64,000 nucleotides of DNA from Flagellimonas meridianipacifica (GTDB taxonomy: Bacteria > Bacteroidota > Bacteroidia > Flavobacteriales > Flavobacteriaceae): the NCBI RefSeq assembly GCF_003001695.1, contig NZ_PVYX01000002.1:1364001-1428000 (forward strand). The letters are read 5' to 3'. The notes below the pieces were generated by a model. It searched no databases. It saw nothing but the letters and a program-made list of their open reading frames with translations, and was not told where the DNA came from. Shown piece after piece: positions 9,249 to 19,349 of this stretch. Position 1 is the first letter of the stretch. Each line of letters begins with the position of its first letter. The position numbers were made by a program, and so were the translations under genes.

Positions 9249-10112
9249 TCATTTCGCATTAATAGACCTAAAATCATTTGGAGTAAGTCCGGTTTGTTTT
9301 TTAAAAAATCGAACAAAATTTGAATTATCAGAAAACCCCAGCTCATAAGCGATTTCAGAAATGTTTTTGTCTGAGTACAACAAATCCCGTTTGATTTCTG
9401 TTAGTAATCGCTCTCGGATAATCACCGAGGTTGATTTTCCTGATGTTTTGTTTATGGCCTTATTAAGTTGGCTACGACTGACTTTGAGCAAATTAGAATA
9501 GTCTTCAACCCTTTGGGTATTCCTTATGTTTTCCTCCAAGGATTTTCTAAATCGTAAGGAAATGTTATCCTGATAAAGCTCCGATGATAGATTATAGGAT
9601 TTGATATACTTTCGATTGATGCTTATTAGCATGTTATACAACAGTGACCGTAGGTAATGGTGACTGTCGTCCTGAAGATTATCCAATTCCCTGCCAATTC
9701 TCCTACAACTTTCGACATGTTCAGATAAAAAACCTTCACTACAGCGTAGAACCGCTGGTTGGCTCACTTGGAAGAACTGAAATCGATGTACAAAAAGATC
9801 ATCATTAAAAAATGTCTCCGTAAACTCATTCTCGAATATTAACAGATATCCAGAGAAATCAGGTGTAAGGGCAACCCATTCCCTTACTTGGTTAGCGCGT
9901 AAAAATATAAAGCATCCTCTGTCAAGGCTAAGAGATTCATTGTCAATGGAGATTTTGGCCTGTCCGCTATTTTGAATGAAAATGCCATGAAAATCATAGC
10001 AGAATGGGTATCCCGTAATTACCTTCCGGCCGGTTTCCGAAAAGAACACGCAGTCCATAAGAAGCTCTCTGTTATACTTTTTTCGGTCAAAACCGTGTTT
10101 CTTTACTTCCAA
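9249..10112 (-). CDS. AraC-family transcriptional regulator (soluble)
   Basis: A 287-residue protein with an N-terminal cupin-like sensor region (residues about 30-120, including GIFIQNSGQAKISIDNESL) and a C-terminal AraC DNA-binding domain. The second HTH reads NISEIAYELGFSDNSNFVRF, followed by FKKQTGLTPNDFR. No membrane segments are present, unlike the two AraC proteins upstream. It is transcribed toward the esterase and NTF2-like genes and is a reasonable candidate to regulate them, but no operator could be recognised. Confidence 0.88.
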   Translation of the reverse strand: MEVKKHGFDRKKYNRELLMDCVFFSETGRKVITGYPFCYDFHGIFIQNSGQAKISIDNESLSLDRGCFIFLRANQVREWVALTPDFSGYLLIFENEFTETFFNDDLFVHRFQFFQVSQPAVLRCSEGFLSEHVESCRRIGRELDNLQDDSHHYLRSLLYNMLISINRKYIKSYNLSSELYQDNISLRFRKSLEENIRNTQRVEDYSNLLKVSRSQLNKAINKTSGKSTSVIIRERLLTEIKRDLLYSDKNISEIAYELGFSDNSNFVRFFKKQTGLTPNDFRSINAK

Positions 10113-10436
10113 TTTTATAGCTGAATATGAGAATTAGAATGAAAATAAAATTAGGAATTAGAATCTAGATGTGCTCAATTATCAAGCTTCTTGGCACAAG
10201 GTTTTCTAATAAGCCACAGTATCAAGATTAGTTATGCTTAAAGCTTTACATGGAAAAACAGTTTGAAGATTGGGATGGAAAATTTGTGGATAACACATCT
10301 TTGAATGTTTAACAGCCCCTTGAAAACGTTTGTGGCAACAAAATGAATTATTGCTTAGCAATTCTATATATGATGCACATAAGCGTTAACTTTATGTTCT
10401 ATCCAAAAGAGACTTATTAATTTGAAAAATAGTGCT
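10113..10436. other. Divergent intergenic region, no gene seen
   Basis: This AT-rich spacer between the AraC gene (minus) and the DinB gene (plus) should hold both promoters. I see no small gene, repeat or convincing hairpin in it. Confidence 0.4.
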
Positions 10437-10997
10437 ATGAAGTGCCTGAAGACAATCATAACCTTTTTACTGCTTTTTCTGGCAACAATGCTTTTGAATG
10501 CCCAAGGGGAGCTTAAATCAGTAGACGGTTATTCTCCGCAAATCGGTTTGATGGTCTATATGATGGAGGACTTGAAAGACAGAATTACCCAACAAGTTAA
10601 AGACTTGGACCAAACGCAAACAGATTTCTTGTATGATAAAGATGCCAACAGCATCGGGTCATTGATAATGCATTTAGTGTCTACGGAATCGTATTACCAG
10701 ATAGCGACATTGGAAGGTCGGGAATGGACAGAAGCTGAATTGAAACGGTTTGGTGTGGCAGGCGAACTTAATGAAAAAGTAAAAAGCATACTTAAAGGTG
10801 AGCCGATACAATACTATTTGAATCTGTGGGATGAAGTTCGTACAAAAACACTGGAAGGACTTAAAACCAAAGATGACAAATGGTTCACTTCAAATATAGA
10901 GGAGGGTTTGAACTACCATTATATTTGGTATCATGTGATGGAACATTCGGCCAACCATATGGGGCAAATAGCAACCATTAAGAACAGATTGCCTTGA
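10437..10997 (+). CDS. Secreted DinB-family protein
   Basis: This protein has about 186 residues. A signal peptide (CLKTIITFLLLFLATMLLNAQ) is followed by a DinB four-helix bundle. The three metal-ligand histidines of the family are visible in SLIMHLVSTESYYQ and in VMEHSANHMGQIATIKNRLP. DinB-like proteins include divalent-metal-dependent thiol transferases and stress proteins; an exported version is seen in many Bacteroidota. The frame is open from a TTG at 10422, but the ATG at 10437 gives a better signal peptide start. The gene stands alone between long spacers. Confidence 0.82.
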   Translation: MKCLKTIITFLLLFLATMLLNAQGELKSVDGYSPQIGLMVYMMEDLKDRITQQVKDLDQTQTDFLYDKDANSIGSLIMHLVSTESYYQIATLEGREWTEAELKRFGVAGELNEKVKSILKGEPIQYYLNLWDEVRTKTLEGLKTKDDKWFTSNIEEGLNYHYIWYHVMEHSANHMGQIATIKNRLP

Positions 10998-11264
10998 TAA
11001 AATTGCCATATCAGGATGTTCTCTAGTCTTTTAAGTGAGTAGGGTAGAGAGGTAGCCTACTAAATCGATACCTAAACCTAATCAATGTTTAAAAAAATTC
11101 AATTTTCGCGTTGTAAGTGCCATTCATTGGCAATCATATGATTACTTATCCAAAACTTCAATATGATGTTTCAACCAAGGAATAAGATGGTTCAGAAAAA
11201 TGCAGATTGAAAAATGTAACAAACACTGTTTCTTGCACTCCAATACATTAAATCAGTCAAAATT

Positions 11265-12866
11265 ATGAAAACCACCATCTTTAAACCTATACTATTAGTA
11301 GTAGTATTCATCACCTTATCAAACAGTATTTTAGCTCAATAAAAACTCACTTCAGCACAATGGCAATCCGATTTGGATTACCTGCAGGAACAAGTTCATA
11401 TGGAGTATCCGTTTTTGTTTAAAAAAATCTCTAAAGAGGCTTGGGACAAACAGGTTTCTGAGCTGCGGGTCAAAATTCCAACCTTAGCTGAACATGAAAT
11501 CAGAGTCGGGTTAACCCGAATGGTATCCGCCTTTGGTTATGGTCACACCCAAATTCCGTTTAGTACATTGGCCAAAGATGCCGTGCTTCCAGCGAACCTG
11601 TATCATTTTAAGGATGGTATCTACATTGAGGGAGTACAAAAAGAACATTCCAAAGCTTTAGGTGCCAAAGTATTGGCCGTGAATGGCGTGCCAGTTGAAG
11701 AAGCTTTGGCTAAGATCAGACCGGTTGTCCCTGCAGAAAACGACCAGTACTTTAAAGGTTATGGCCTACGCTTTCTAACTGTCCCAGCCGTATTGCACGC
11801 TCAGGGCCTTACAAAGACGCTACAACAAGAGGTAAGTTTGAGCTTAGAAAAAAATGGCGAACGCTTTACCCATAGCTTTTCGGCCATTCCCTTGGCGGAT
11901 ATGTCTAGAGATTACCTATATACCATTGCCAATGACAACTGGCTGAGTGTACGTGAGGCAGGTGAAACCCCTTTCTACCTAAAATACCTCAATGACAAGT
12001 ATTTTTATTTTGAGTTGATGGAAGGTACGAAGACCCTCTACGTGCGCCAAAGCTCGGTATTCGATCACCCAGAAGAGACCTTAAAAGATTTTTATGCTCG
12101 CCTGTTTGATTTTATAGATACGCAAGGTGTAGAAAAACTCATCTATGACGTGCGTTTGAATGGGGGAGGCAACAACTACAACAATATTCACTTCATCAAG
12201 GGCATTATGGCCCGGCCAAAACTCAACAAACGGGGAAACTTCTTTTATATTATTGGCCGTAATACCTTCTCCGCTTGTCAAAACCTGACCAACGATGTGG
12301 AGACTTATACGGAGGCCATTATAGTTGGGGAACCTACTTCCGAGAACAAGAACTTTTACGGGGACACCAAATTAGTGCAGTTACCTAACTCAGGGATAAA
12401 GACCTACCTTTCCTTTGCATGGTGGCAGGACAAACCTCAATGGGAGAACGCGGATGCCACTACACCTAATTTTTATGCAGAGTCCACTTTTGATGAATAC
12501 CGTAGCAATCAAGATCCCGTTTTAGCACTTATTGAAACCATAGATCCTACTGATGTAGTGGACCCTATGGCATATTTTAGGCAACTTTTTGCAGAAGGGA
12601 AGCTGGAACAACTCAAAACAGATGCTGGGCGTATTATTCAAGATTCCAAGTATCAACATATCAACTTCGAACAAGAATTTAGTCAAGTAGGTCAGATGTT
12701 ATTGGACCAGCAACAATATCAGCCCGCAGCTTTTGTCTTTGGAACGTTTGTGGAAAGTTTTCCGAAAAATGCCAGTTTTTGGGAAGGCCTAGGCACTGCT
12801 TTAAAAGCTTTGGGACAAATCGAGCAAGCAGAGGAAGCTTTTGCAAAAGCCAAATCCTTAAAATAA
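11265..12866 (+). pseudogene. S41-family peptidase with TPR tail, interrupted by an in-frame TAA after the signal peptide
   Basis: The ATG at 11265 opens a perfect 25-residue signal peptide (MKTTIFKPILLVVVFITLSN then SILAQ). Codon 26 is TAA (11340-11342), and the same frame then stays open to 12866. Downstream are a PDZ-like/N-terminal region, the S41 (C-terminal processing protease-like) core with LIYDVRLNGGGN and the nucleophile region GRNTFSACQN, and a C-terminal TPR pair (YQPAAFVFGTFVESFPKNAS onward). The break falls at the expected signal-peptidase site, so either one point mutation has silenced export or the base call is wrong. A TTG at 11373 could restart a cytosolic form of 497 residues. 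The rest of the reading frame looks undamaged, which favours a recent mutation or an error. Confidence 0.85.
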
Positions 12867-12898
12867 ATAAAGTCTACAAACAGTATTTATAGAATTGG

Positions 12899-12922
12899 CG
12901 GGAACTGTATCCACAGTTCCCG
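12899..12922 (+). terminator. Rho-independent terminator
   Basis: A perfect 10-bp stem (CGGGAACTGT / ACAGTTCCCG) with the 4-base loop ATCC is followed by TTTTATTT. It lies 32 bp after the S41 peptidase gene. Confidence 0.85.
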
Positions 12923-13062
12923 TTTTATTTGCTAGTTGTTAAACTTCGGCATTATCGGGCCACACTTTTCTTCTTACATACCCAAAATTAGGTTCAAACA
13001 ATCCATTACACTAACAATGGTATAAAATTTGGGGTTTTATGGTGAATACCAAAGCAAGTTGA

Positions 13063-13680
13063 ATGGGTGAGATTTTCAAAAAAAGATTATTGCTAGCCAT
13101 TTTAATGTGTAGTCTATTCCCATTGAATGCTCAGAAAAAAACTTTCCTAGAAGGGTATATAATTGAAAAGAGTGGTGATACCATTCAAGGACTTATCAAG
13201 GACCGTTCGCAAGAACCCTTTGTTTCACTTTATAACAAAGTACGATTTAAAAAAATTGACCATTCTAGGACGAGAAAGTATGGTCCTAGTGATATTCTGG
13301 GATACGGCTATCATGGACAAAATTTTGCGTCCGTACCCTTTAGGGAAGAAAGTACGTTTTTCAAATTCAGATATTATAGCGATATAGCTACTCCTAAGAC
13401 TTTTTTAAGGGTGATACAACGAAGTAAAAAACTTGTTTATTACGAACAACTTGTTGAAGATGATGACAGTTCCTATCTGGATGCAGTTCCATTCTTTCAT
13501 AGACCAAACTCCAATGAAATGGTGCGGGTCACTCAAGGTATTTTTGGATTACGTAGGAAACAGCTTAAAGCGTATTTTTCAGATTGTCCATCCTTACTAG
13601 AAGAGATTACCAACCCAGAGACATCAATCAAAACCGTTCCTGAGCTATACGAATTTTGTATTGCCCATTGCTTTAAATAA
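13063..13680 (+). CDS. Secreted protein of unknown function
   Basis: A 205-residue protein with a signal peptide (KKRLLLAILMCSLFPLNAQ) followed by a beta-rich domain that begins EGYIIEKSGDTIQGLIKD. The pattern G-x-I-x-x-x-x-G-D-T-I-x-G-x-I recurs in exported Bacteroidota proteins of unknown role. The middle part (SDILGYGYHGQNFASVPF) is also typical of this group, and the C terminus has Cys-rich ends (FSDCPSLLEEI, FCIAHCFK). I do not recognise an enzymatic motif. It stands alone, with the terminator of the S41 gene upstream. Confidence 0.75.
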   Translation: MGEIFKKRLLLAILMCSLFPLNAQKKTFLEGYIIEKSGDTIQGLIKDRSQEPFVSLYNKVRFKKIDHSRTRKYGPSDILGYGYHGQNFASVPFREESTFFKFRYYSDIATPKTFLRVIQRSKKLVYYEQLVEDDDSSYLDAVPFFHRPNSNEMVRVTQGIFGLRRKQLKAYFSDCPSLLEEITNPETSIKTVPELYEFCIAHCFK

Positions 13681-14003
13681 ACAAGTGTAATCTATTGAAA
13701 CAATATTGTTCCATTGTTTGAGTCTGCTATGCGCAGTCATCAATCAGTAGTTCATAACACAAAAACAGACCACCCACCGAGGTACAGTCCCGGATGAATG
13801 AATTCTTAACGTTTCCGGTTACGATGGGTGTGCTGATTTTCTTCTGAGGATAAAGCAGAAATTCTTGAATTGAACTCTTCTTTATCTCAGCTAATCAGAC
13901 ACTACTTAATTCATAAGGTCACATATTTCTTCAAAAAAATTCAATTCTATCAATTTTGCTGTTTAATCCCGGTTTGAGTTAGTAAAGTTCTATGCCCATT
14001 TCT
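13681..14003. other. Convergent intergenic region, nothing recognised
   Basis: This spacer lies between two genes that end toward each other. A short weak dyad (GAAACAAT ATTGTTCC, about 13695-13710) is present, but I see no convincing terminator, RNA or gene. Confidence 0.4.
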
Positions 14004-14504
14004 TTAATTCTTACCGAGGTTATACGTATTCAATCCTTTCGCTGTTAAATAATCATGCAATTCTTTAGCCTCGCCTACCTTGGCGTGATGAAGTAAACTG
14101 AATCCGTGTGGACCTTTTGAGAAAATTAGTTTTGGATAGGTCTCTAGTACAGGTTTTACAAGTTCAGTCTTTCCTAACATGGTCAGCACAAATAAATTCA
14201 ATCTAGCACCCTGCTCAATAAGAAAATTAGCAATTTCCTTTTTGCCAAGATGCCCAGCTCCCTCAATCGCTTGTTCATAATCTCCTTTGCCCCAATCATA
14301 ACTAGTGTGAATCAGATAGGGATGCTCTTCTAGCATTTCCTTAACGGTTTGAAGGCTTCGGTGGCCGGCAACAACAAAGTCTTTTACCAATTGGATATCC
14401 AACGGTTTCGGTAATTGCTGTTCCTGTGAGTAGGTTGTGAAAGGAAGCAAAGCACCGAGTATAATACCCCCAGTGGTTTTTTGCATAAATGTTTTTCTAT
14501 CCAT
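14004..14504 (-). CDS. Ankyrin-repeat protein with Tat-like/Sec leader
   Basis: The protein has 166 residues. The N terminus (MDRKTFMQKTTGGIILGALL) is leader-like, with an R-K-x-F motif close to a Tat signal, ending near TYSQ. The rest contains about three ankyrin-type helical repeats (for example DYEQAIEGAGHLGKKEIANF and GFSLLHHAKVGEAKELHDYL). Ankyrin repeats bind protein partners; none can be named. It starts 30 bp downstream of the LytTR response regulator on the same strand and probably belongs to that operon. Confidence 0.78.
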   Translation of the reverse strand: MDRKTFMQKTTGGIILGALLPFTTYSQEQQLPKPLDIQLVKDFVVAGHRSLQTVKEMLEEHPYLIHTSYDWGKGDYEQAIEGAGHLGKKEIANFLIEQGARLNLFVLTMLGKTELVKPVLETYPKLIFSKGPHGFSLLHHAKVGEAKELHDYLTAKGLNTYNLGKN

Positions 14505-14534
14505 TGTTTTTATGTTTTTCAGTTGTAAAATGTA

Positions 14535-15245
14535 CTATCGTTTCCAAAGCTTTCCCTTTACCACCTTTTCCATGAGCAAGTCCCTATAATTCTTACTTAC
14601 TGGAATTGTTTTATCGGTTAGCCGTATCTCGTGATTCTCTATGGAGTTAATTTTGTCCAAGGAAACGATGAATGATTTATGTACTCTAACAAAACCTTCG
14701 GCATCTAGGTTTGTTTCAAGTTGTTTTAGAGTCAGAAGTGTGGTATACTTTTCCCTTGAAGTAAAGATGGTAACATAGTTTTGTAATCCCTGGATATACT
14801 CAATGTCCGAAAAGTAAATTTTTTCATATTTACCATTACTTCTAATAAAAAAGTGATTTTCAGAATGACTGGTTTCAACAGCCTTCATTTGCTTTTCCAA
14901 ATCCAACACCTTATTGACGGCTTGGACAAAGCGCTCGAAAGTTATGGGTTTTAAAAGATAATCTGTAACGTTAAGATTGAAACCTTCCACAGCATAATTA
15001 GGATATGCAGTGGTTATTACTATATATGGTAGGTTTTTCTTAATCTTGATGAAATCAAGACCGCTCATTTTAGGCATTTGAATATCAAGGAAGATTAAAT
15101 CGATGGAATGTTGTTCCAAGACAGTCATTAGTTCGATGGGGTTTTCGCAAGTTCCAACAAGCTGTAGAGTATCCAGCTCACGAACATAACTTGCCAGGCC
15201 TTCAGAGGCAAGAGGTTCATCATCTACTATGACTACTTTAATCAT
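14535..15245 (-). CDS. LytTR-family response regulator
   Basis: This is a 236-residue, two-domain protein. The receiver domain comes first, with acidic residues in VVIVDDEPLAS, the phospho-acceptor Asp54 in LIFLDIQMPKMSG and the switch Lys in YLLKPI. A C-terminal LytTR DNA-binding domain follows (SNGKYEKIYFSDIEYIQGLQ through FVRVHKSFIVSLDKINSIE). It pairs with the sensor kinase encoded just upstream; their genes overlap by four bases (ATGA), which suggests translational coupling. Such pairs regulate envelope or surface functions; the target genes are not evident, though the ankyrin gene is in the same run. Confidence 0.93.
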   Translation of the reverse strand: MIKVVIVDDEPLASEGLASYVRELDTLQLVGTCENPIELMTVLEQHSIDLIFLDIQMPKMSGLDFIKIKKNLPYIVITTAYPNYAVEGFNLNVTDYLLKPITFERFVQAVNKVLDLEKQMKAVETSHSENHFFIRSNGKYEKIYFSDIEYIQGLQNYVTIFTSREKYTTLLTLKQLETNLDAEGFVRVHKSFIVSLDKINSIENHEIRLTDKTIPVSKNYRDLLMEKVVKGKLWKR

Positions 15246-16402
15246 ATCGTTTTCTTCTTCATGGCGTGATAAATTCTATTTTCGTTAAAACCGGAACCTA
15301 CACTTTTTAGTTCTAGACTAAGACTAACCGAAAATGTTGACTTTTTATCTTGGAACTCGAGATAATGAATTGAGGGATAAATAAGGTTAAGTCTACGCTT
15401 AACATTTTCTAGGCCTATTCCACCTGCCGTGAAAGTCCCATTGTCAGTTGTTGCTGGTTTGCTATTGATGATATTAAACTTTAAAGTGTTTGTGTCTTCA
15501 ATACTTAAGTATATTTCAATCCAATTAAGCGTGTTCTTTTCATTGGAAACGTGCTTGAAGGCATTCTCTACAAACGTCAAGAGAATGAATGGAGCAATCA
15601 AATAAGCCTCTTTTTCCTCATAATTTTGATTGAAGATTACCCTCAAACTACTTTTTTTTCGAAGTTGTTCCAGCGCAATGAAGTTTTCCAAATAATTGAT
15701 TTCCTTGGAGAGGGGAATAAAATCCACATTGCTTTCATAAAGTTGATACCGCAATAGCTCAGAGAATTTAGCAAGGGATTTAGAGGCTTTATCAGGCTGT
15801 TTTTTGATAAGGAAAAAAATAGAATTAATAGTGTTGAACAAAAAATGGGGGTTCAGTTGATGCCTTAGAAATTGAAGCTCAGTCTGTAATCTTTCCTTTT
15901 CCAGTAATTCCTGCCTTCTTTGATTTTGAATGTTGTTTTTGGCAAGCTTAATGCTAAGGCCCAAAAGCATTGTACCAGCACTTGAAGGGAGGGCCTGGGT
16001 TGTAAAGAAATTGGTCAAACTCCTATCTCCCGAAAAATAATTATAGTAATCAATGGGCATTCCAATAATCTCAGAACTAAGAAAGTAGCTTCCTACTAAA
16101 ACCATGCTTACTAGAAGTACCCAGAGAACAAAGTGGATAGCAAACTTATAGGGTTGTTTCTTGTATAAATACCTGGGCAACAAAAAGTAAAGGCAAAACC
16201 AAACGGCTAAGGTATGTATGATGACAATAAAAATGTACTGTACCCCTTTGGGAGAGAAGAATAAGGTCTCGGTGGCGGTACTTACACTATCGTATACTGC
16301 TATGGCCCAAAAATAGAATAGAAATCCCCAAAAGAAGATATGATATAACTTGTACCTGATAAACCACCACGATTCTTGATCCGTTAAGATGTTCCTGTCC
16401 AT
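15242..16402 (-). CDS. LytS/YehU-type sensor histidine kinase
   Basis: A 386-residue membrane kinase. Four hydrophobic segments lie in the first 170 residues (FFWGFLFYFWAIAVYDS, YIFIVIIHTLAVWFCLYFLL, HFVLWVLLVSMVLVGSYFLS, and one near LLGLSIKL). A His_kinase domain follows with the phospho-acceptor in FLRHQLNPHFLFNTINS. The ATPase domain has its N-box in APFILLTFVENAFKHV and its glycine loop in GGIGLENVKRRL. It is expected to phosphorylate the downstream LytTR regulator. No separate extracytoplasmic domain is visible, so it probably senses a membrane-linked signal. Confidence 0.93.
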   Translation of the reverse strand: MDRNILTDQESWWFIRYKLYHIFFWGFLFYFWAIAVYDSVSTATETLFFSPKGVQYIFIVIIHTLAVWFCLYFLLPRYLYKKQPYKFAIHFVLWVLLVSMVLVGSYFLSSEIIGMPIDYYNYFSGDRSLTNFFTTQALPSSAGTMLLGLSIKLAKNNIQNQRRQELLEKERLQTELQFLRHQLNPHFLFNTINSIFFLIKKQPDKASKSLAKFSELLRYQLYESNVDFIPLSKEINYLENFIALEQLRKKSSLRVIFNQNYEEKEAYLIAPFILLTFVENAFKHVSNEKNTLNWIEIYLSIEDTNTLKFNIINSKPATTDNGTFTAGGIGLENVKRRLNLIYPSIHYLEFQDKKSTFSVSLSLELKSVGSGFNENRIYHAMKKKTI

Positions 16403-16633
16403 AATTGAATAATAAAAAAATATACCCTAAAACAGCAAGTATTTTTTATCAAACCATCAAAATAGTTGACTTTATCCTAAGTTTTATGGATTTACAACTC
16501 TAATAAAGTTCAAATAACCTTTTTGTACTAAAACCAAATGTTTGTTGGGTTTCATAAACTTTTTAATAGGTCTGGTCAAACTCATTTAAATGTACTCAAG
16601 TTATTGTATTCCTTAGTGCTAAATATATCTGAA

Positions 16634-17455
16634 ATGAGTAGAGATATTATAGGAGGCAAGAGTAATTCCACGTCAATGACGTTAATGGATTTTGCTATCA
16701 AAATTTGCTTCATTGTTATGGCTATCGGTCAATTTTTGTTTGCATTTTACGTGTTGGTATTTTATGGGAAATCATCAATTAACGGTCATTTTGAAAAATG
16801 GGGCAAGGTAATGCCAACGGGGTTGATAGATGGTGACCTGTTGGGAAACCTAATGCTCGGAATACACCTATTATTCGCCTTTGTAATTACTGTTGGGGGA
16901 CCTCTACAGTTGATGCCAATTGTACGGAATAATTTTAGGGCTTTTCACAGAATATCAGGTCGTTTATACATTGTCACAGCTTTCATAGCAAGTATTACTG
17001 GACTCTACATGATAATCACCCGCCATACTTTGGGTGAGATTCCTTTGAAACTGGCAAATGCTCTAAATGCGATACTCATTATGTGGTTCGCCTATCTTGC
17101 GATAAAAACAGCTAGAGAACGCAACTTTAAGGCACATCAAAAATGGGCTATAAGACTCTTCATAGTGGTGAGTGGTGTATGGTTCATTAGAATATGGTAC
17201 GGTTTCTGTCGCTTCATTTTTGAAGGAAAAATACCAGGAAGTGCACCAAATTTGGAAGGCATCACCAACATTCTAATTGGTTTTGGGAGTTATCTTCTAC
17301 CGCTTTTATTGATTGAGCTGTTTTTTTTGTCAAAAAACAGAAGCAGTAGGTCACTTTCTTTCACCATCTCCATTTCTATTCTTCTATTAGCTATTGTAAT
17401 TGCTATTGGAACTTATAGTTTTGGACATATTTGGTTAAAACGTTTATATATTTGA
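16634..17455 (+). CDS. DUF2306 membrane protein
   Basis: The protein has about 273 residues with seven or so hydrophobic segments. The DUF2306 landmarks are present: AFHRISGRLYIVTAFIASIT after the third segment and KAHQKWAIRLFIVVSGVWFI after the fifth. The family is found in many Bacteroidota and Proteobacteria but its function is unknown; the conserved histidines suggest a possible redox cofactor or metal site. The frame is open from 16538, but the ATG at 16634 is preferred because the extra 32 residues are unlike the family. Confidence 0.8.
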   Translation: MSRDIIGGKSNSTSMTLMDFAIKICFIVMAIGQFLFAFYVLVFYGKSSINGHFEKWGKVMPTGLIDGDLLGNLMLGIHLLFAFVITVGGPLQLMPIVRNNFRAFHRISGRLYIVTAFIASITGLYMIITRHTLGEIPLKLANALNAILIMWFAYLAIKTARERNFKAHQKWAIRLFIVVSGVWFIRIWYGFCRFIFEGKIPGSAPNLEGITNILIGFGSYLLPLLLIELFFLSKNRSSRSLSFTISISILLLAIVIAIGTYSFGHIWLKRLYI

Positions 17456-17469
17456 ATGTAACCCGATTC

Positions 17470-17904
17470 ATGTCATTGCAAAGAATACAAGTAAATACCA
17501 ATTCCAGCGTACAAGCGGTCTTTGATAATTATCCAGAGACAGTGTGTGATAAGATGGATAATCTTAGAAGATTAATCATTGAAACTGCTAACGAAACTGA
17601 GGAGGTTTCAATGCTTGAGGAAACTTTAAAGTGGGGAGAACCCAGTTATTTGACCAAAACGGGAAGTACCATCAGAATAGATTGGAAACCAAAAAGTCCT
17701 GACCAGTATGCGATGTATTTTCAATGTACCAGTAGATTGGTTCCCACCTTCAAAATAGTATTTAAAAATGTATTTAGGTTTGAAGGCAAAAGAGCCATTA
17801 TATTTCCAATGAAAGATGAATTGCCTATCGAAGAGCTAAAATCTTGTATTAAAACTGCACTGACGTATCATAAGGTAAAGCAGTTTCCAATGCTTGGTCT
17901 ATGA
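17470..17904 (+). CDS. DUF1801 domain protein
   Basis: A protein of about 144 residues with the DUF1801 (YdhG-like) pattern: an N-terminal helix pair, then TLKWGEPSYLTKTGSTIRID, a strand DQYAMYFQC, and a C-terminal helix LKSCIKTALTYHKVKQ. Members are small cytosolic proteins of unknown biochemical role. The frame runs back into the preceding gene, but the ATG at 17470, 15 bp after the DUF2306 stop, is the natural start and suggests co-transcription with it. Confidence 0.8.
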   Translation: MSLQRIQVNTNSSVQAVFDNYPETVCDKMDNLRRLIIETANETEEVSMLEETLKWGEPSYLTKTGSTIRIDWKPKSPDQYAMYFQCTSRLVPTFKIVFKNVFRFEGKRAIIFPMKDELPIEELKSCIKTALTYHKVKQFPMLGL

Positions 17905-18191
17905 TGGGAATTTTAAATGGTAAACTAAAGCCTACAATTCCTTAAAACTATATTTCATTGCCAATAGCTGAAAATTCAGTTTACTGATTCAAATTCAGTA
18001 ATAATTTGGAAAGTAAACATATAGATTCATCTAGCTGAAGTCAATTAAACTGAACTGTTGATATAGGTGATAGGACAAAACCAAAATTAAAGTCCGGGAA
18101 ATACTTTCTTAAAAAATAAGAACCAAGAGCATTGATATTTAAACATTCATTATTCTATAATTCATACCTTTTGGACATATTTCCTTAGATT

Positions 18192-19301
18192 ATGAAAACC
18201 AAAAATCTTAAAAGAAAAGGTCTAACCTCATCATCGAAAAAAGCCATCAAGTCTATAAATACTGGACTATTGGTTCTTCTAGTATTGACTGCAACATACA
18301 ATTTGAATGCACAGCATTTCAACATTCATAACCCGTTAACTCTACCTGACAAAAGCCCACAATCAATAATTAAACAACGTATCGGATATACTGACGTTAC
18401 AATCAGTTATCATAGTCCTGGTACAAAAGGAAGGGAAATATGGGGGAAACTTGTTCCTTATGGAAAGGTTTGGCGAGCTGGAGCCAATGAAAATACGGTC
18501 ATCACAATAACTGACAAAGTACAAATTGGCGGTCAAGAATTGGAGGCAGGCAGTTATGGACTCCATCTATTACCCGAAGCTGATGAATGGACATTTATTT
18601 TTTCCGATAACCACACTTCTTGGGGGAGTTATTTTTATAACAAGGAGGAGGATGCCCTTAGGATAACAGTACCTGTCAAGTCCACAGGAGAACATAGGGA
18701 ATGGATGAGCTTTGATTTTAACAAACGGGAACGGGATTCTTTTTCGATAGTACTAGGCTGGGCCGATAAGCAAGCGGAACTTGAGTTTACTTTGGATATT
18801 GACAACATAGCCTTGGAACATATTCGTGAACAATTGCGTTCGGATGCCTACTGGGAGTGGTTTAGTTGGTGTCAAGCAGCTGATTACTGTGCGGAATATG
18901 GTATCAATACAGAAGAAGCGTTGCAATGGATTGAACAATCGATTAAAATGCAGGAGAATTTCTCCAATTGGGATGTTAAGGCAAAATTATTGAAACAATT
19001 CGGAGATGAGGCCGGTGCAGAGCTAGCCATTCAACGAGCCATAGAAGTTGGTAGTGCCATTTATCTTGAGAGATATGGTCGAAGGCTTATGAGGGAAGAA
19101 AAATTTGATAGGGCAGAATATGTTTTCGGTGAGGCCATCAAAAAAGACAAAGCCTATTGGCGGGCACATTTTAATAGGGGAAATGCCCTTATAGCTTTAA
19201 AAAATAGCAAACAGGCCAAATCGGCATTTGAAAAGGCACTTGAACTTGCCCCACAAGATAGAAAGGAACAGGTTCTTTCATCAATAAAATCTATTGAATA
19301 G
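18192..19301 (+). CDS. Secreted DUF2911 protein with C-terminal TPR repeats
   Basis: A 369-residue protein with a signal peptide (residues about 22-41, NTGLLVLLVLTATYNLNAQ). A DUF2911 domain follows, with its marked motifs QRIGYTDVTISYHSPGTKGR, VPYGKVWRAGANENTVI and LEAGSYGLHLLP. From about residue 250 there are TPR-like helices, including FDRAEYVFGEAIKKDKAYWR and SKQAKSAFEKALELAP. DUF2911 proteins are abundant, exported and uncharacterised in Bacteroidota. It stands alone, with a likely terminator downstream. Confidence 0.88.
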   Translation: MKTKNLKRKGLTSSSKKAIKSINTGLLVLLVLTATYNLNAQHFNIHNPLTLPDKSPQSIIKQRIGYTDVTISYHSPGTKGREIWGKLVPYGKVWRAGANENTVITITDKVQIGGQELEAGSYGLHLLPEADEWTFIFSDNHTSWGSYFYNKEEDALRITVPVKSTGEHREWMSFDFNKRERDSFSIVLGWADKQAELEFTLDIDNIALEHIREQLRSDAYWEWFSWCQAADYCAEYGINTEEALQWIEQSIKMQENFSNWDVKAKLLKQFGDEAGAELAIQRAIEVGSAIYLERYGRRLMREEKFDRAEYVFGEAIKKDKAYWRAHFNRGNALIALKNSKQAKSAFEKALELAPQDRKEQVLSSIKSIE

Positions 19302-19321
19302 CCATGTATTTAGGTTAAATT

Positions 19322-19349
19322 AAAATGGAGCCTTTGGTCCTTCCATTTT
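19322..19349 (+). terminator. Probable terminator after the DUF2911 gene
   Basis: Arms AAAATGGA and TCCATTTT flank a 12-base loop, with a T-rich end, 20 bp past the stop. The AT-rich stem makes this moderate evidence. Confidence 0.5.
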
